Source of the DNA: Saposhnikovia divaricata | Lineage: Eukaryota > Streptophyta > Magnoliopsida > Apiales > Apiaceae | DNA: 64,000 nucleotides | NCBI GenBank assembly: GCA_036435485.1 | Contig: CM071599.1 | Span: 11,682,803-11,746,802 of the forward strand | Direction of reading: 5' to 3' | Part shown: piece by piece, positions 10,361 through 23,400 of the stretch | Numbering within the stretch: the first letter of the stretch is position 1 | Layout of the letters: the number at the start of each line of letters is the position of its first letter | Translations under genes and position numbers: made by a program | The notes under the pieces: generated by a model | Databases searched by the model: none | The model's input: only the letters and a program-made list of their open reading frames with translations | Told to the model about the DNA's origin: nothing

Positions 10361-10495
10361 ACATGTAATCTATGTCCTGTAGTCTTCAAAGACTAAGATG
10401 TACGTGGCCCAATGATGTCCACATAATTCTTGCCTTATCTTGAAAGCTTGGAAATCTGCCAATCAGAAGATGCCATGTGTCATGTTGAAGCTGCA

Positions 10496-10617
10496 CCTAA
10501 GTAGAACTTCTACTTGAGAATTTCTACTTGGCTATCTCGAAATTCCTAAGTGGAACTTCTACTTGGCTATCTCGAAATTCCTAAGTAGAACTTCTACTTG
10601 AGAATTTCTACTTAGCC
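10496..10617. repeat. Three tandem palindromic units in the LTR upstream of the TATA box
   Basis: Units start with CCTAAGTAGAACTTCTACTT and continue through GGCTATCTCGAAATT. The core AAGTAGAA-C-TTCTACTT is an inverted repeat with 8-bp arms and one central base; it is seen intact at 10499-10515 and 10582-10598, with a variant between. Position relative to the TATA box suggests enhancer-like sites. Confidence 0.75.
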
Positions 10618-11171
10618 ATCCAGAACATTTAGTACTTAGAAAATATTCTGGTCTTCAACTTGAAACTTCAATGCACATCTTGAACTTGTGATATCTTCAT
10701 GTCTTCTTTATTCTTCAACAAGCTCTTGAACATGGTTCTTTATTACTGACATAAACTTGCTATCAATGTCCTGACACTTGATGCACTGGTCTGGTTCATA
10801 AGTGACTAGTCTTGATAGTGTTTCTGCTTCTTGAATAAATTACCATATTCACTGAATAACTTGGCTTTCCAATATTTGCTTTCCTTCTTCTTCACTTGAA
10901 ATCAATTGGTCTTGTTGATACTGATAGTTATGATCTTGATTCTTGATTTATCAAATCACTGAGGCATGAACAACTTTAACTTGAACTTCTCTCAATGATT
11001 TCTTCTTGGCTTGATCATAGTTAGCATGTTTAATTGTATCAATTACCTTGTCTTCATTTAGTGTTGATTTCTTGTGACTTCCTGTTCTTGATTGTCTTCT
11101 GGTTAAGTATCTTTTCCTTTAGTTTGAGTTACATTAGTTATAGTGTTACAAGTTTATACACTCTGCCTTTC

Positions 11172-13878
11172 ACTGATGGCATGCACGCCATCTTCTATCA
11201 GAAATTCTGGCACATAATAGAAGAAGACGTCACAAAACAAGTGTGCAACATCCTAAAGGGTGACTCTTTCCCTCAAAACGTCAACAACACAAATGTGGTC
11301 TTGATTCCTAAGGTTAAATCGCCCACCGTTCCGCCCCATAGCTCTCTGCAATGTAATTTATAAAATTGCCTCAAAAGCTATTGTGATGAGACTCAAAACC
11401 ATCCTTCCAGGAGCTATTTCTGAAAACCAAAGCGCGTTCGTTCCTGGACGGTTGATAACTGACAACGCCCTTATAGCTCTGGAATTATTCCATTCGATGA
11501 AAAAAAGGAAAAAGGACCGCAAAGGGACAATTGCTTTGAAGCTAGATATGAGCAAGGCCTACGACAGAATGGAATGGAGCTTCCTGGAAAAACTTCTTCT
11601 CAAACCGGGGTTCGCTGAAAGTTGGGTTAAAGTGGTTATGACTTGCGTATCAACTGTGACCTACTCCTTTATCATAAATGGGAATGTGTGTGGCTCAGTT
11701 AAACCGTCACGGGGACTACGTCAGGGTGACCCCCTATCTCCGTACCTGTTCATCATGATCGCTGACGGACTTTCAAGTCTAATTAAGAAATCAGTTGAAA
11801 ACAAGATGGTTCACGAGGCAAGAGCAAGTCGAAGTGGTCCGCTAATCTCTCACCTATTTTTTGCGGATGACAGTCTCTTATTTGCAAGAGCCAACCGAAG
11901 AGAATGCTCAGTAATTGTTGAATTACTCAACAGGTATGAAGCAGCTTCTGGCCAAAAAATTAACTACGAAAAATCGGAGGTCTCTTTTAGCAAAGGAATT
12001 AGTATGTCAACACAAAATGAACTGGTGGAGGTTCTAAACATGAGATTTGTAAGCGAACACGGGAAGTATCTGGGCATTCCAACTATAATTGGTAGATAAA
12101 AAAGAAGCATTTTTGCGACGCTGAAAGACAGAATCTGGAAAAAACTTCGAAACTGGAAAGAAAAGCTTCTAGCAAGGGCGGGGAAAGAGATTCTCATTAA
12201 ATCGGTGGTTCAGGCTATTCCAACCTACATCATGGGAGTCTACAAGATTCCAGAGAGTGTTATTCAAGATCTACATGCAATGACGACAAAATTCTGGTGG
12301 GCAAAGTCAGGTTCGCAAAAGGCTATTCACTGGAAAAATTGGAAGTCCCTGAGTTCACCAAAATGTGTGGGAGGAATGGGATTTAGAGACATGGGAGTTT
12401 TCAACGAGGCTCTATTGGGTCGACAAGCATGAAGATTGATCACTGCTCCAGAAACATTATTCAGTAAGGTGTTTCGCAGTAAGTATTATCCCAAATGTGA
12501 CTTCCTGAGATCTTCTTTGGGCTCCTCGAACAGTTTCTCCTGGAGAAGTATATGGGGATCAAAGTCATTGGTGAAGGAAGGGGTAAGATGGAGGGTAGGA
12601 AACGGGGCCAACATTGATATATGGTCAGACCCTTGGGTAAGTGATGAAAAAGGGAGATTTATTCTTACTCCCAAATCAAATACAATCACCCTCGTGAGAG
12701 ACCTAATAGAAGTGGATAAAAATGAATGGAACTATGAATTAATATCTTCAATGTTCGATGAGAGAGACACAAACTGCATTCTGGCAATCCCAATTAGTGC
12801 TCGATCTCCAAATGATTGCTTAACCTGGGCACTTTCGAAGAATGGAATTTATACAGTCAAATCAGCATATATGCTTGGGAAATCTTGTAACTTTGCGAAT
12901 CTCCACCAAGCTTGGTCTCAAATATGGAGGATGGATATTATTCCAAAAGTAAAACATTTTTTGTGGCGCATCTGCACAGGCACTCTTCCAGTAAGAGCAT
13001 ATCTAAGGTGGAGGCACATGACTGATATTGATAATTGCCCGTGGTGTGACAATACCCCAGAAACTATGCATCATGCTTTCTTCGAGTGCCAGAACATCAA
13101 CAATATGTGGAATGGAGCAGGGTGTGAGGAGATTGGCTGCCAGTCAGGGGAGTCAAGCTGCTTAGACTTTATAGAATCATGGAGGAACTTTGACAAAGGA
13201 AAACGCCAGCTTGCCGCTAATTTAATGTGGATTATCTGGATGAGAAGAAATGACAAGGTGTTTAACAACAAGGAAATCCCATATCAGATGGTTCTTGAAA
13301 GAGCAAAACGTATGGTTGCTGATTTCAATAGCTACAACAGCAAAATTTACGGTATCCACTCTAGCCCCTGTCAACAAAGCTTCAACAAATGGCAGCCTCC
13401 CCCGGCCAATTACACTAAGATCAACTGTGACGCATCCATTAGCGAGGACGGGTGGATCGGCTTGGGTATAATAGCAAGAAACAATCTTGGAGATGTGCTG
13501 TTTGCAGGCACAAGAAGAGTCCGAGGGCGTCTATCTCCAATGATAGCAGAATGCAAGGCTATCTATTTTGCAGTAAGACTGGCTCACAGGCATGGCCTTA
13601 GAAATATCATTGTGGAATCAGATAGCCAAACCATTATATCACGACTCAGGAGTGCCCTCACCTTCTATTCAGACCTAGACTCCATATTAGATGATGTTAT
13701 TACCGCTAGTTCTCACTTTGATTCTATCAGGTGGTCTCATGTAAAAAGAGATGGAAATTCAGTTGCTCACCATCTTGCTAGGATAGTCCCGGTTGGCTTT
13801 GAACAAATCTGGGAAAACCATTGCCCTTGTGAGGTTTCCCATTATGTAACCAAGGACATCTCGTCCTTTTTGCTATAA
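11172..13878 (+). pseudogene. LINE ORF2 fragment: reverse transcriptase, zf-RVT and plant-type RNase H, broken
   Basis: The translation begins DGMHAIFYQKFW, then shifts frame once near 11325-11335 before FRPIALCN. RT motifs follow: FVPGRLITDN, LDMSKAYDR, GLRQGDPLSPYLF and FADDSLLFA (catalytic Asp pair). In-frame stops occur at 12097-12099 (TAA) and 12430-12432 (TGA, probably from TGG); otherwise the frame holds to TAA at 13876-13878. The C-terminal part has the zf-RVT pattern CPWCDNTPETMHHAFFEC and then an RNase H domain (INCDASISEDGW, ECKAIYFAV, ESDSQTI, VKRDGNSVAHHLAR) of the kind found in plant L1 elements. Two stops and one frameshift make it a pseudogene of moderate age. Confidence 0.9.
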
Positions 13879-13912
13879 TATCTGCTGTTTCGAGTTTCAA
13901 AAAAAAAAAAAT
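11173..13912 (+). mobile_element. L1-type LINE, 3' part, with poly(A) end
   Basis: Sequence from the start of the RT domain to a 12-13 nt A-run at about 13900-13912. The endonuclease and the first part of RT are missing at the 5' side, exactly where the copia LTR ends. The missing part may therefore lie beyond the left window edge, on the far side of the copia element. The copy is inactive. Confidence 0.85.
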
Positions 13913-13913
13913 A

Positions 13914-15373
13914 AGCAAACTTGTAAAAAACAAGTGACAAATTGTAGAGTGAAGTTGCAATTGATATACTCATTTTCCTGACAGTGAAGTCGTGCACCAT
14001 GATAGCCTTTATTGTCTGCTCATCATTGGGGATGGCAACTTGCATAATCGACAATGATATAAATTTTTTTAGAGGAATTAGATCAACTCGGTAAAAATAT
14101 ATAATCATGGAAACTTTAGTTATTGACTACACTCTAGTTGCATCAAGAATGCGTTTATGTACTAATTTATTTTTAACTTACTTGAATAAATCAGGATTCT
14201 CAAATTCTAGCTACATGGAAAAAACCAATAACATAACTACACAATTATGTGTTATTTTAATTATGTGTTATTTTTGGCCAACCCCCGTGTACGTGGTATT
14301 CTTGTCTGAGGAATTGAAAAAATCGGTAGATTTTTCCTTTATCCATCTTTTTACTTATGATTTTTCATTTTTAATTAATAATTTGTTATACTCCACTAAT
14401 TCATCAAAATCTTGTCTACTAGGGGGAGATTTCACGTCGTTGAATTTTATATAAAATCTCCTACAATTCTATCTTGAAAATCTGTTAAAATTTGAGTACC
14501 TTGAGATTTTGTTTGATTTTTTAAAATCCCAATTGAATATCTGTAGATTTTATTTTTTTTTAAAAAAATCTCAATTGAATATCCATAGATTTTGAAAGAT
14601 TATTTCAAATCCGAATTGAATACCTGGAAATTTTAAAGATTATTTAAAATCCCAAATGAATACTAGTTGATTTTAAGAATCCATTAAAATCCAACAGAAT
14701 CTCAAATGGATACATCGCTTTAATATCAATGTTGTCGAGTATTATAATCGTTAATTTTGATATTATGTAAATTTATTATCACAAAAAATAAGATTGTTTG
14801 TTGGATTATATATTAGATTATATAATATTTAATTTATAAAATTTAGATGAGATTTAATGTTAAATTTGATACATTAAATTTAATTATCTCAATTTTGTGA
14901 TTTAAATCTTAACAATCTTAAATTTTGTGATTCTTTTGTGATTTAACTATGAAGGAAATCATTCGAATCTATTGAAATATATATGATTAATGAATTTTTG
15001 ACCACATGACATATATCATAAAAATATAAATTACTTCAGTTTTAAATTTTTTCTTTTAAATAAAATTTTAAAAATTTCAATAAAATTTATTCATTAATAC
15101 ATTTAAAACGAGATTATTCAATTATCCCATTATCCAAAAAAAATTATCCGTTTGGCAAAATTACCCATTTACCGTACATTTATTCATCGTGGTTATACTG
15201 TAAAACTAACACAACACCGGTAGGTAAGCAAGTCAAGGGCAAAATCGTCAAAAAAAATGCCCCAAACTAACTGAACAATCTCTCAATCATCATCCTTCCT
15301 CCATTTTCATCAACCTATACACACAACACATAAATTATACACACAAATTACACACACACACACACACAATCAA
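13914..15373. other. Intergenic, AT-rich; upstream region of FBL4
   Basis: No convincing gene. Between about 14480 and 14715 there are roughly five degenerate direct copies of a 55-60 bp AT-rich unit containing AAATCCCAATTGAATA. The end of the interval carries a short (CA)n run (about 15350-15368) directly before the FBL4 start codon, probably in the 5' leader. I see no clear TATA box. Confidence 0.6.
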
Positions 15374-18300
15374 ATGAGAGGTCGTGATTGGATCAATTTG
15401 ATCTTACCAGACGAGCTTATTCTCGAGATCTTCGATCACTTAGATTTGAAATTAAACCGTGACGCTTGTTCGCTTGTGTGTAAACGCTGGTGTTGTCTCG
15501 AGCGAATTAGTCGCGACACGATTCGAATCGGAGCTTCTGGAAGTCCTGATGAATTGGTTCGGATTTTGTCAAAAAAGTTCGTTAATGTTAAGAATTTGTT
15601 CGTTGATGAACGCCTCGCGATTCCGATGCCTGTCGATGTCGTAAGCTTCGGAAAACTGTCTTGTTTTGTTTGTGATTGTTTCGAGTTTTTGCGATTTTTC
15701 GTGTTTGTGAAGTGATTTGATTTAAGTGGAATTTGATTGTGATGACGTGGATGTTAAATGTTGTGAATTGAGATGATTAAGTAGACGTAGTAGTGTTACG
15801 TAAATGAGCGGAATTTTAGGTTAGATGTGAGGTTTTGTTGTTTTCGTGTTTGTAAAGTGAATTAAGCGGAATTGTATTTGATGACGTGGATGTTTAGATT
15901 TGTGAATTGAAGATGATTTAGTGGACGTAGTAGTGTTACGTAAATGAGCTGAATTTTAGGTTAGATGCGAGGTTTTGTTGTTTTCGTGTTTGTGAAGTGA
16001 ATTAAGTGGAATTGTATGTGATGACGTGGATGTTTAAATTTGTGTATTGAAGATCATTAAGTGGACGTTGTAGTGTTACGTAAATGAGCTGAATTTTAGG
16101 TTAAATGTGTGATTTTGTTGTTTTCGTGTCTGTGAAGTGGAGTTTGATGTAATTTAAGTGGAATTGATTTTGCTGTTGTGGATGACTAATTGAGTAGAGG
16201 TTGTAGTGTTATGTAAGTGAGCTGGACTTTAGTGATATTTGATTCGAAATGATTGTGATTGTAGCGTTGTGATTTTTAGTGGAATTGATTTTGCTGATGT
16301 GGATGATTGATTAAGTAGATGTTGTAGTGTTACCTAAGTGAGCTGGATTTTAGTGATGTTTGATTTGAAATGATTGTGAATGTAATGTGAGATTCATAAA
16401 CGTGGTTTATTTGTTTGTGATGGTTTTGGAGTTTTGTGATTTAGATTTAAGTTTCGGTTTTGTTGTTTACGTGTTTGGGAAGTGATTTATGATGCATTTT
16501 GTGTTTGAATGAGTCGGAAAAATTGTGAATTGATGATGATTAAATAGAGGTTGTAGTGTTACTTAAGTGAGCTGAATTTTGGTGATGTTTGATTTGAAAT
16601 GATTTTGAACTGTAAGCTTGTAACGGAAGTTACTGCATATAAAAAAAAGAATCAAAATTTATTTGAATCAGCAGTAGTAATATGCACTATAATTAGTATT
16701 ATATCTTTGATGTATTTATTTGGACGTATGTGCATGTTTTGTTAAGAAGGTGCTGCAGCATGAGTAAAGAAGCAAAATTATTGAACCGGTAGGTTAATAC
16801 CAGCGTTCGTTTAATAAATTACACGTAGTTATATATCAGTGAGCGGTTAGATATATGCAATTAAGGACCATGCTTAGTCACGGGTGTTTCTGCCGAGACA
16901 AAAACAGTAGGCTGGAGTCATTGATGTAACTTTTATGTCACATATGACCTAATTCTTCCGTGTTTTACTGTATCTACTATTTTCTATGACCAATAGCATA
17001 ATCCGGGTTTTCAAGAATCAAGGCATAGTGCATCTTCACTAGGTTTACTTCCTTTTAAAGAAAGAATATAATATGCAAAACAATAAATGTATATGTTGCT
17101 TGATAAAATTATCAATTAACTTTTTTCTAGTACCTTAATTGGCAATTTGTATGTTTTATGAACATTATTTTGTTAGTTGAAATTGTCGGTAAAACTGATG
17201 TGAACATTTCAATAACTTGAATTCTGAATTACTCGATTGGCCAAATATGCAGGGAAGAAGACGTGCTAGTTCTCAGTCATCAGTCAGGCTTCACTTGGTA
17301 TCTGAGATGAGTGGGTCTCAAGACAATGAAATAGAAGCATACTGTTTATCAGATGCTGGTTTAGCTTCTATAGGCGATGGTTTTTCCAAGATTGAAAAGT
17401 TGAGCTTAATATGGTGTTCTAATGCCACAAGTGCAGGGTTAAAATCTATGGCTGAGAAGTGTAAATTCCTTAAATCGTTGGATCTACAGGTGAATTAATT
17501 ATTTCAGTATTTTCTAATTGAACTTGCAATAGGAATTGGTTATAATTTTTTACTTGCTTTTGAAGGGTTGCTATGTTGGTGATCAAGGTTTAAGTGCTGT
17601 TGGGGAGTGTTGTAAGAAACTTGAAGATCTTAATTTGCGATTTTGTGAAGGTTTAACTGATACGGGCTTGGTTGAGTTAGCAATTGGATGCGGAAGCACT
17701 TTAAAATCAATTGGTGTTGCTGCCTGTGCAAAAATAACTGATATCTCATTGGAGGCTGTTGGATCCCATTGCAAATGTCTTGAAAGTATGGCATTAGACT
17801 CAGAGTTCATTAACAATAAAGGGGTACTGGCTGTGGCTAAAGGATGCCTAAAATTGAAAGTTCTGAAGCTGCAATGCATTAATGTCACAGATGAGGCTTT
17901 GCAAGCTGTTGGCCTGTTTTGTTTGTCTCTGGAACTATTATCTTTATACAGTTTCCAGAGATTTACTGACAAGTAAGTTACTTTCCTCTCCGCATTTCCC
18001 ATCAGTATGTTATTAATCTCTTTTAAATCTATCTAGCCTGCTTACTTGATCAGACTAGTCTTCTCCATTTTTAAGTCTATCCTCAGCAATCTTCAGCATT
18101 GTAATATCTTTGAAGCAGAATTGTATGCTATTAACATTGGCAATATTTAGTACATAATCTTAATCATGTTAATTGGATGAGTAGACTGCAATTCGTCACC
18201 TGTGATTTTTTATGTCTATAATTTATTTGATGTGTGATATTTGGGCTCTCCGGCTCGATGTCTGCAAAATTTAATACACCAGGAAAGTAAATTTTAAATT

Positions 18301-20422
18301 GAGGGTCTAAGAATTTATATTCTCTTATATAATTAGATGATTTTTAATAATATACACAGTGCACAAAGTAAGAAAAAAATATGTGAAATGGTGAAGGTGA
18401 GTGGAGTGAGCATATATATATATATATATATATTGTGGTGACCGATGAACACATGGGTTGTTCCCTATATATACACTTTCTATATAAAAGTTTACTCATG
18501 TTGTTATATTTTGAATCATCTCAACATAGGACGCTAGATTTAGCAAGAATCTGAAATTTAATAAAACCAGCCACGTCAAGTTACCATGCTAAAAGAGCAA
18601 TATCTGTGGTTGGAGAATCAATTATGAAGAATTAATATGATAATTTTATCAAATATGGAAAAAATAGATTTCTGTTACTTTCTTATTACAAAAGCAATTA
18701 CGATAAGTGATGATTTTAATAATTTTAAACAATAAGTTGTGGTCTATATTATATATTAGTTACCAATAAATTAGTTACTTATATGAGGAAAATTAAAAAA
18801 ATCAGCTGACAGACTTCTATCATTTGTAATAATTTCTGTGGTTCAAACTCTCCTGTCTGGAAAGTTCTCGTGTAAGTTGCTCTACCAGAGAAATGAAGAT
18901 CTCTGATGAAGCGAGTTAGTGTCCTACACCTGTCCATTTTACCTTTGATATGTATATGTATATTTGTGTCTGTTGTATACTTGCATATGTTTTTTTCTCA
19001 GTGTTGGCGATATTTCCAAATCGCTACTGCCACCTACTTTCCCTTCATATAAAATTTATTTCAACTGTAAAGTTTCTATTACTGCTTCTGGGTAAGCAAA
19101 CTCAGTTGTATAACTCCATATAAAGGCAATAGAATAATTTCGAAAGAAACTTGCAGAACTTTTTTTCTGTTATTGTAAAAGTTTAACTTCTACTTCTTAC
19201 AGCCTAGTGATCTCAGTTATGTAACTCGGTTTATGTAATTAATATTGTTAAATAACCATTGGTAAAGACTTACATCGCTGGTATTCTTCAATATAATTAT
19301 TTATGGTGTGTAAGCAAATCAATGTTATCGATTATCATAGAGTTGCCGACATGGCATCTTGCGCTGAAAAAAGCCAGGCTTCCTGGTCGCCTACAAAGCC
19401 CAAATGTACCCAGGTCACAGGTTTGTTTTACCTGGCTCATTTATATATGTTTTGGCACTACATATATGAAATGGTCTGAAATAAGAAGCCCCAAGTTGGT
19501 TCGTAACTTAGATGTCTCATGAGCCACTTTACCAACTAGTGCAACTTCTCCATGTGGCGCTTGTCTTGTATCCTCTTTCTTTCCTTTTCTTGTCTTCCTC
19601 CAGCTGTTTGTTCTATTTTTTATTTACTAATGTCTTTTCTGCTCTTTTTTTTCTTTCTGTCCTTTTTTTCTTTCCATTCTAGCCAATAGCCTTACATTAT
19701 TTAAAGTGTATAATTTGAAGTTTATAATCGAGATTACTGATTACAGAATGTTGTCTGTGGAAAAATTATATTATATAATTATTATTACATTTGAGGACCG
19801 TTATATATATAATGCATATACAAATCTTCCATAAAATTATATAACAATTGAAATTGCATAAACATTGAAATGATTAGATTGTTGAATATCAGAGTTTTTT
19901 AAGGGTAACCTTATATGTGTGTAATATTGGGTTGATAACAAATAAGCGATGAATTTTTACAATGTGTGTGTGTACATGTACATATAACATGTATGTGTAT
20001 GCATTTATATATGGTGAACACCATATCAGCATGGTGATGCAGGACAACTTAGAAACAATGGATATATGAACTAAAACGCTAACCAATGAATAAATTTGGG
20101 TGGATCAGCCGCAGAAAATCCACTACCCCAAGAGTTTCCTACTGCAGAAGGCAGATTTATGATGGATCACAACCTAACAAAGAGACCTAATTTAATAGTC
20201 GATTATATCTCGATAATCAAGATAAAATGTGGGGGATTGCATCACTTATATAGAGAATAGAACCCTGAAATAGAACCTAAACCATGGCCCTTAAACAATT
20301 GGGCTTATTTTAAATATACTACTTATATAATGATCTACTAGACCTAAATATAAAACATATATCAATCTACTATTCATCTCTACACTAAACAAACATAAAC
20401 TGACTAAAAATGTGTGTTTATG

Positions 20423-20453
<31 letters not shown>

Positions 20454-23400
20454 GTATTAATTCTTTATTTTTCTGTTCCCTATCACATGGGGTCCTGGAC
20501 TCCTTTTTCCCACATCATGGCGCCATGGCCGTCAACACAATGCACCATACCATGGCATCCTGGCTCCTCTTACCAATGCCATGGCGCCATAACAAAAATA
20601 ATGCACAAGTGCTATAATATTATTAAGTTCTAGCTTGGCAGTAAGATAGGGTCATAAGTGTGAACAAACGAAGCAAAACTACATTTTACAGGATAATGTA
20701 GATTTTGGTGCTAAGCAGATTAAGAATATGATATATGTATGCCCATCTTAAGACTGAAATCTTGCTGGTCATCATCTTTAAACGTGTTTGTCCATTTTTG
20801 CAGGAGTCTATATGCTATTGGAAAAGGGTGCAAGAAGCTAAAAAATCTTACATTAAGCGACTGCTATTTTTTGAGTGACAAGGGTCTGGAAGCAGTTGCA
20901 ACTGGTTGTACAGAGCTTAGTCATCTCGAAATTAATGGCTGTCACAATATTGGAACATTTGGACTGGAAACTATTGGCAGATCTTGCAAGTAAGTTTCTT
21001 GTGCTATTAGTCACTAACACTACGATATTGTTGCAGAATATTTGGGGATGTATTTTGTGGCATAGTTGGCAGTCCTACACAGACGAGTTTTCTTGCCTGC
21101 AGAGTCTAACGTTACTTTGATCCACATTTGTTCACATAATTATGTGTTAAAGTATATATTTTATGCTGGTTATGTGTGGATATAGAAAGGGTCAGTTATG
21201 GAGATGAGTGCATTTCAACCTTGAGTTTTACCAATAAGCAATCCTCTTTCTAAGAAAGCCTGCCTAACAAGAGCAAATAAAAACATGGCAATGTTATATG
21301 GCATGCTAAGTAGGAAAATAAATAGTCTAGCCAAGTGGAAAAAGAGACAGAATCTACCCTTCTCTGCAGAAGTTTAAGCTAAATGCGGTTCCTAGTCCAC
21401 GTACCCTAGTGGAAGAAATGTTATCCTTTCAAACTTCACATGTCTTTGTTTCTATTTGTTATCAATTTGAATTTGAACATTATTAAATCTTTTTTTTAAA
21501 TGTTTCTGCAAGTATAATTCATTTTGTTATGAAGCGCCTCAATGTTGCTTGTATTATTGAAACATTTGATTATATTAACTTTGATGATAATTCTTTATTT
21601 ACTTTTTTACTTGAACCGTTGAAATTTTCAGTTGTTATAACTGTGACATCTATTGTATTTTCTTTCTTGAATGAAGTTTGTTACTGACATCATAGGTAAC
21701 TTGACATATACTGTATTTTGATGATAATTCTTAGCTTTTGGGTATCTATGCCATTATGCCATATTCTGTATCTTTGAGCTTTATCATAATGATTTCATAA
21801 GTTTTAATTCTATCATGACTCCAATTTGTGTGTACTATATATTGCAGGCAGCTTTCTGAGTTAGCTCTATTGTACTGTCAGAAGATAGGTAACTTTGCCC
21901 TTTCTGAGGTGGGCAAAGGCTGCAAGTATTTGCAAGCCCTACATTTGGTAGACTGCTCAAGTATCGGAGATGATGCCATATGCAGTATAGCAAGAGGCTG
22001 CATACTTCTCAAAAAGCTCCACATCCGTAGATGTTACCTGGTATTACATTTTATTTACATCTTAAACTGTTCACACCCATTTGATTTTGCATCATTGCCA
22101 ACATGACAATTTCACTCTGGTCTTCTAACTTGACTCTTAACTCATTAACATAAGCTTTTTTTCACGTGAGTGACGGATTGTTGTTTTTTTTTTTTGATCC
22201 ATGCGTCTTTCCAGGTCATGTAGTTAACATTTCTAGTGAACATCAATCGAACAATTACACAAAACAATGCTTCACTTAATTCAGAACTTCTTTGGCATCT
22301 TCATTCTCCTTAGCGGAGTCAAAGCAATGTCAAGAATTCTCCTACTCTTTGTTTTAACATCATTTTATTAGGCTGAATAGTAGCTACGTTGGACCAAAGC
22401 CTGGGTCAATGCTAACATCAAAAAATGCTTACATCAGAGTGTTTTTTATGAAGTATATAAAGCCATGTATTCTTTGTGCGATCATTAACAAACAAGTATT
22501 ATATGTACTTGTAATACGAGCTGGTCCCCATGTGACTAAGAGAACATTGAATAATTTTCAATAAGAAATTGAACTGTCAAACCTCGGAGAAAATGAGCAA
22601 ATGAGGGAATATTATATTATGAGTCCAAATGGAGGGTGACCAAGGGAAAAATAGTAAAGCAAATGCTCTCTTTAGTCTTTATTGAATGAATTGAATAATG
22701 AAACAAACAAATTATTTTTAATACTCAGAGAAGTATGATGTCATTCGTTTAGTTAGCAAGTCATGTCTGAGAAAAGGTCCTTTTTAGCACATATTTAAGT
22801 AAAAATGCACAAAAGAGCACAATAATGTTACTACATTTGCAATAGTTGCTAGGGTGCCATATGCGACTAAAATATTTATGTTCCCAGAACTAGGTAGTGT
22901 AAAAAATGTGAATAAGTTGGCATATAATTGATTTGAGAAATTCATGCACATAGATGGTTTGGATGTACAAGAGAGCGCAAGTAACATGCCCCATAATATT
23001 TTTCTAATGAGCCTAGAAAGTGAGTTTCTCCCAAGTTATAGTTGAGTTCACCTATGTCTCCATTATCTTTTTTGTTGGCCTTTTCAGCAACATTAGCATG
23101 AGAAAGCATTCTTTTGTTGGAAACACTGTTGTCCCTCTAGAAAATATTGTTTGACCATATTGTTGGCCTAAATAGTTTTCATTCATAGCTTGATGTCTTC
23201 GAGGTTTCCCATTTAGTTTCTTTATTGGTAGTGTGTTTCGGCTTCTTACAATAGGTACACCACATGTTATGATGTAGGAGGATTTTCAATGCTAATCAAG
23301 GCTCATGACTCGCGAGAAGACAATAACAAAATAAACGCATGAGCACGCTGCTGAGGATGCTTGATGGCATGACCACGCTGTTGAGTAGCATGATAAAAAT

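Larger units (their letters stand above)
1..11172 (-). mobile_element. Large Ty1/copia LTR retrotransposon, SIRE/Maximus-like, cut by left window edge
   Basis: On the minus strand the order is 5' LTR (10082 to about 11172), primer-binding site (10068-10079), leader, gag, pol, a repeat-rich spacer, and a third ORF still open at position 1. The integrase-before-RT order, a long gag with two zinc knuckles, an LTR near 1.1 kb and a third ORF after pol resemble the SIRE/Maximus lineage. No copy of the LTR is visible between 1 and 3600, so the 3' LTR must lie outside the window and the element exceeds 11 kb. Pol has no internal stop, so the copy may be fairly recent. The exact right end is uncertain: 11150 and 11172 both fit. 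That the third ORF belongs to this element is inferred from orientation and position; it could be a separate nested insertion. Confidence 0.8.
10082..11172 (-). repeat. 5' LTR of the left copia element
   Basis: The plus strand begins TGTTAGGTCC next to the primer site, so the LTR ends ...GGACCTAACA on the coding strand. It contains no ORF of note. The far boundary is set by the abrupt start of LINE reverse-transcriptase coding sequence at about 11173. An alternative end at 11150 (GTTACA) is possible. The partner LTR lies outside the window. Confidence 0.7.

Noticed and set aside
14107..14454. 115-codon ORF before FBL4
   Set aside because: AT-driven composition, no motif, no promoter or splice context.
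18838..18905. Possible tRNA or SINE (GGTTCAAACTC resembles a B box)
   Set aside because: No matching A box about 40 bp upstream and no cloverleaf arms could be drawn.
20412..20633. Short ORFs beginning in the (TA)n run of FBL4 intron 3
   Set aside because: Start codons arise from the microsatellite and there is no splice or domain support.
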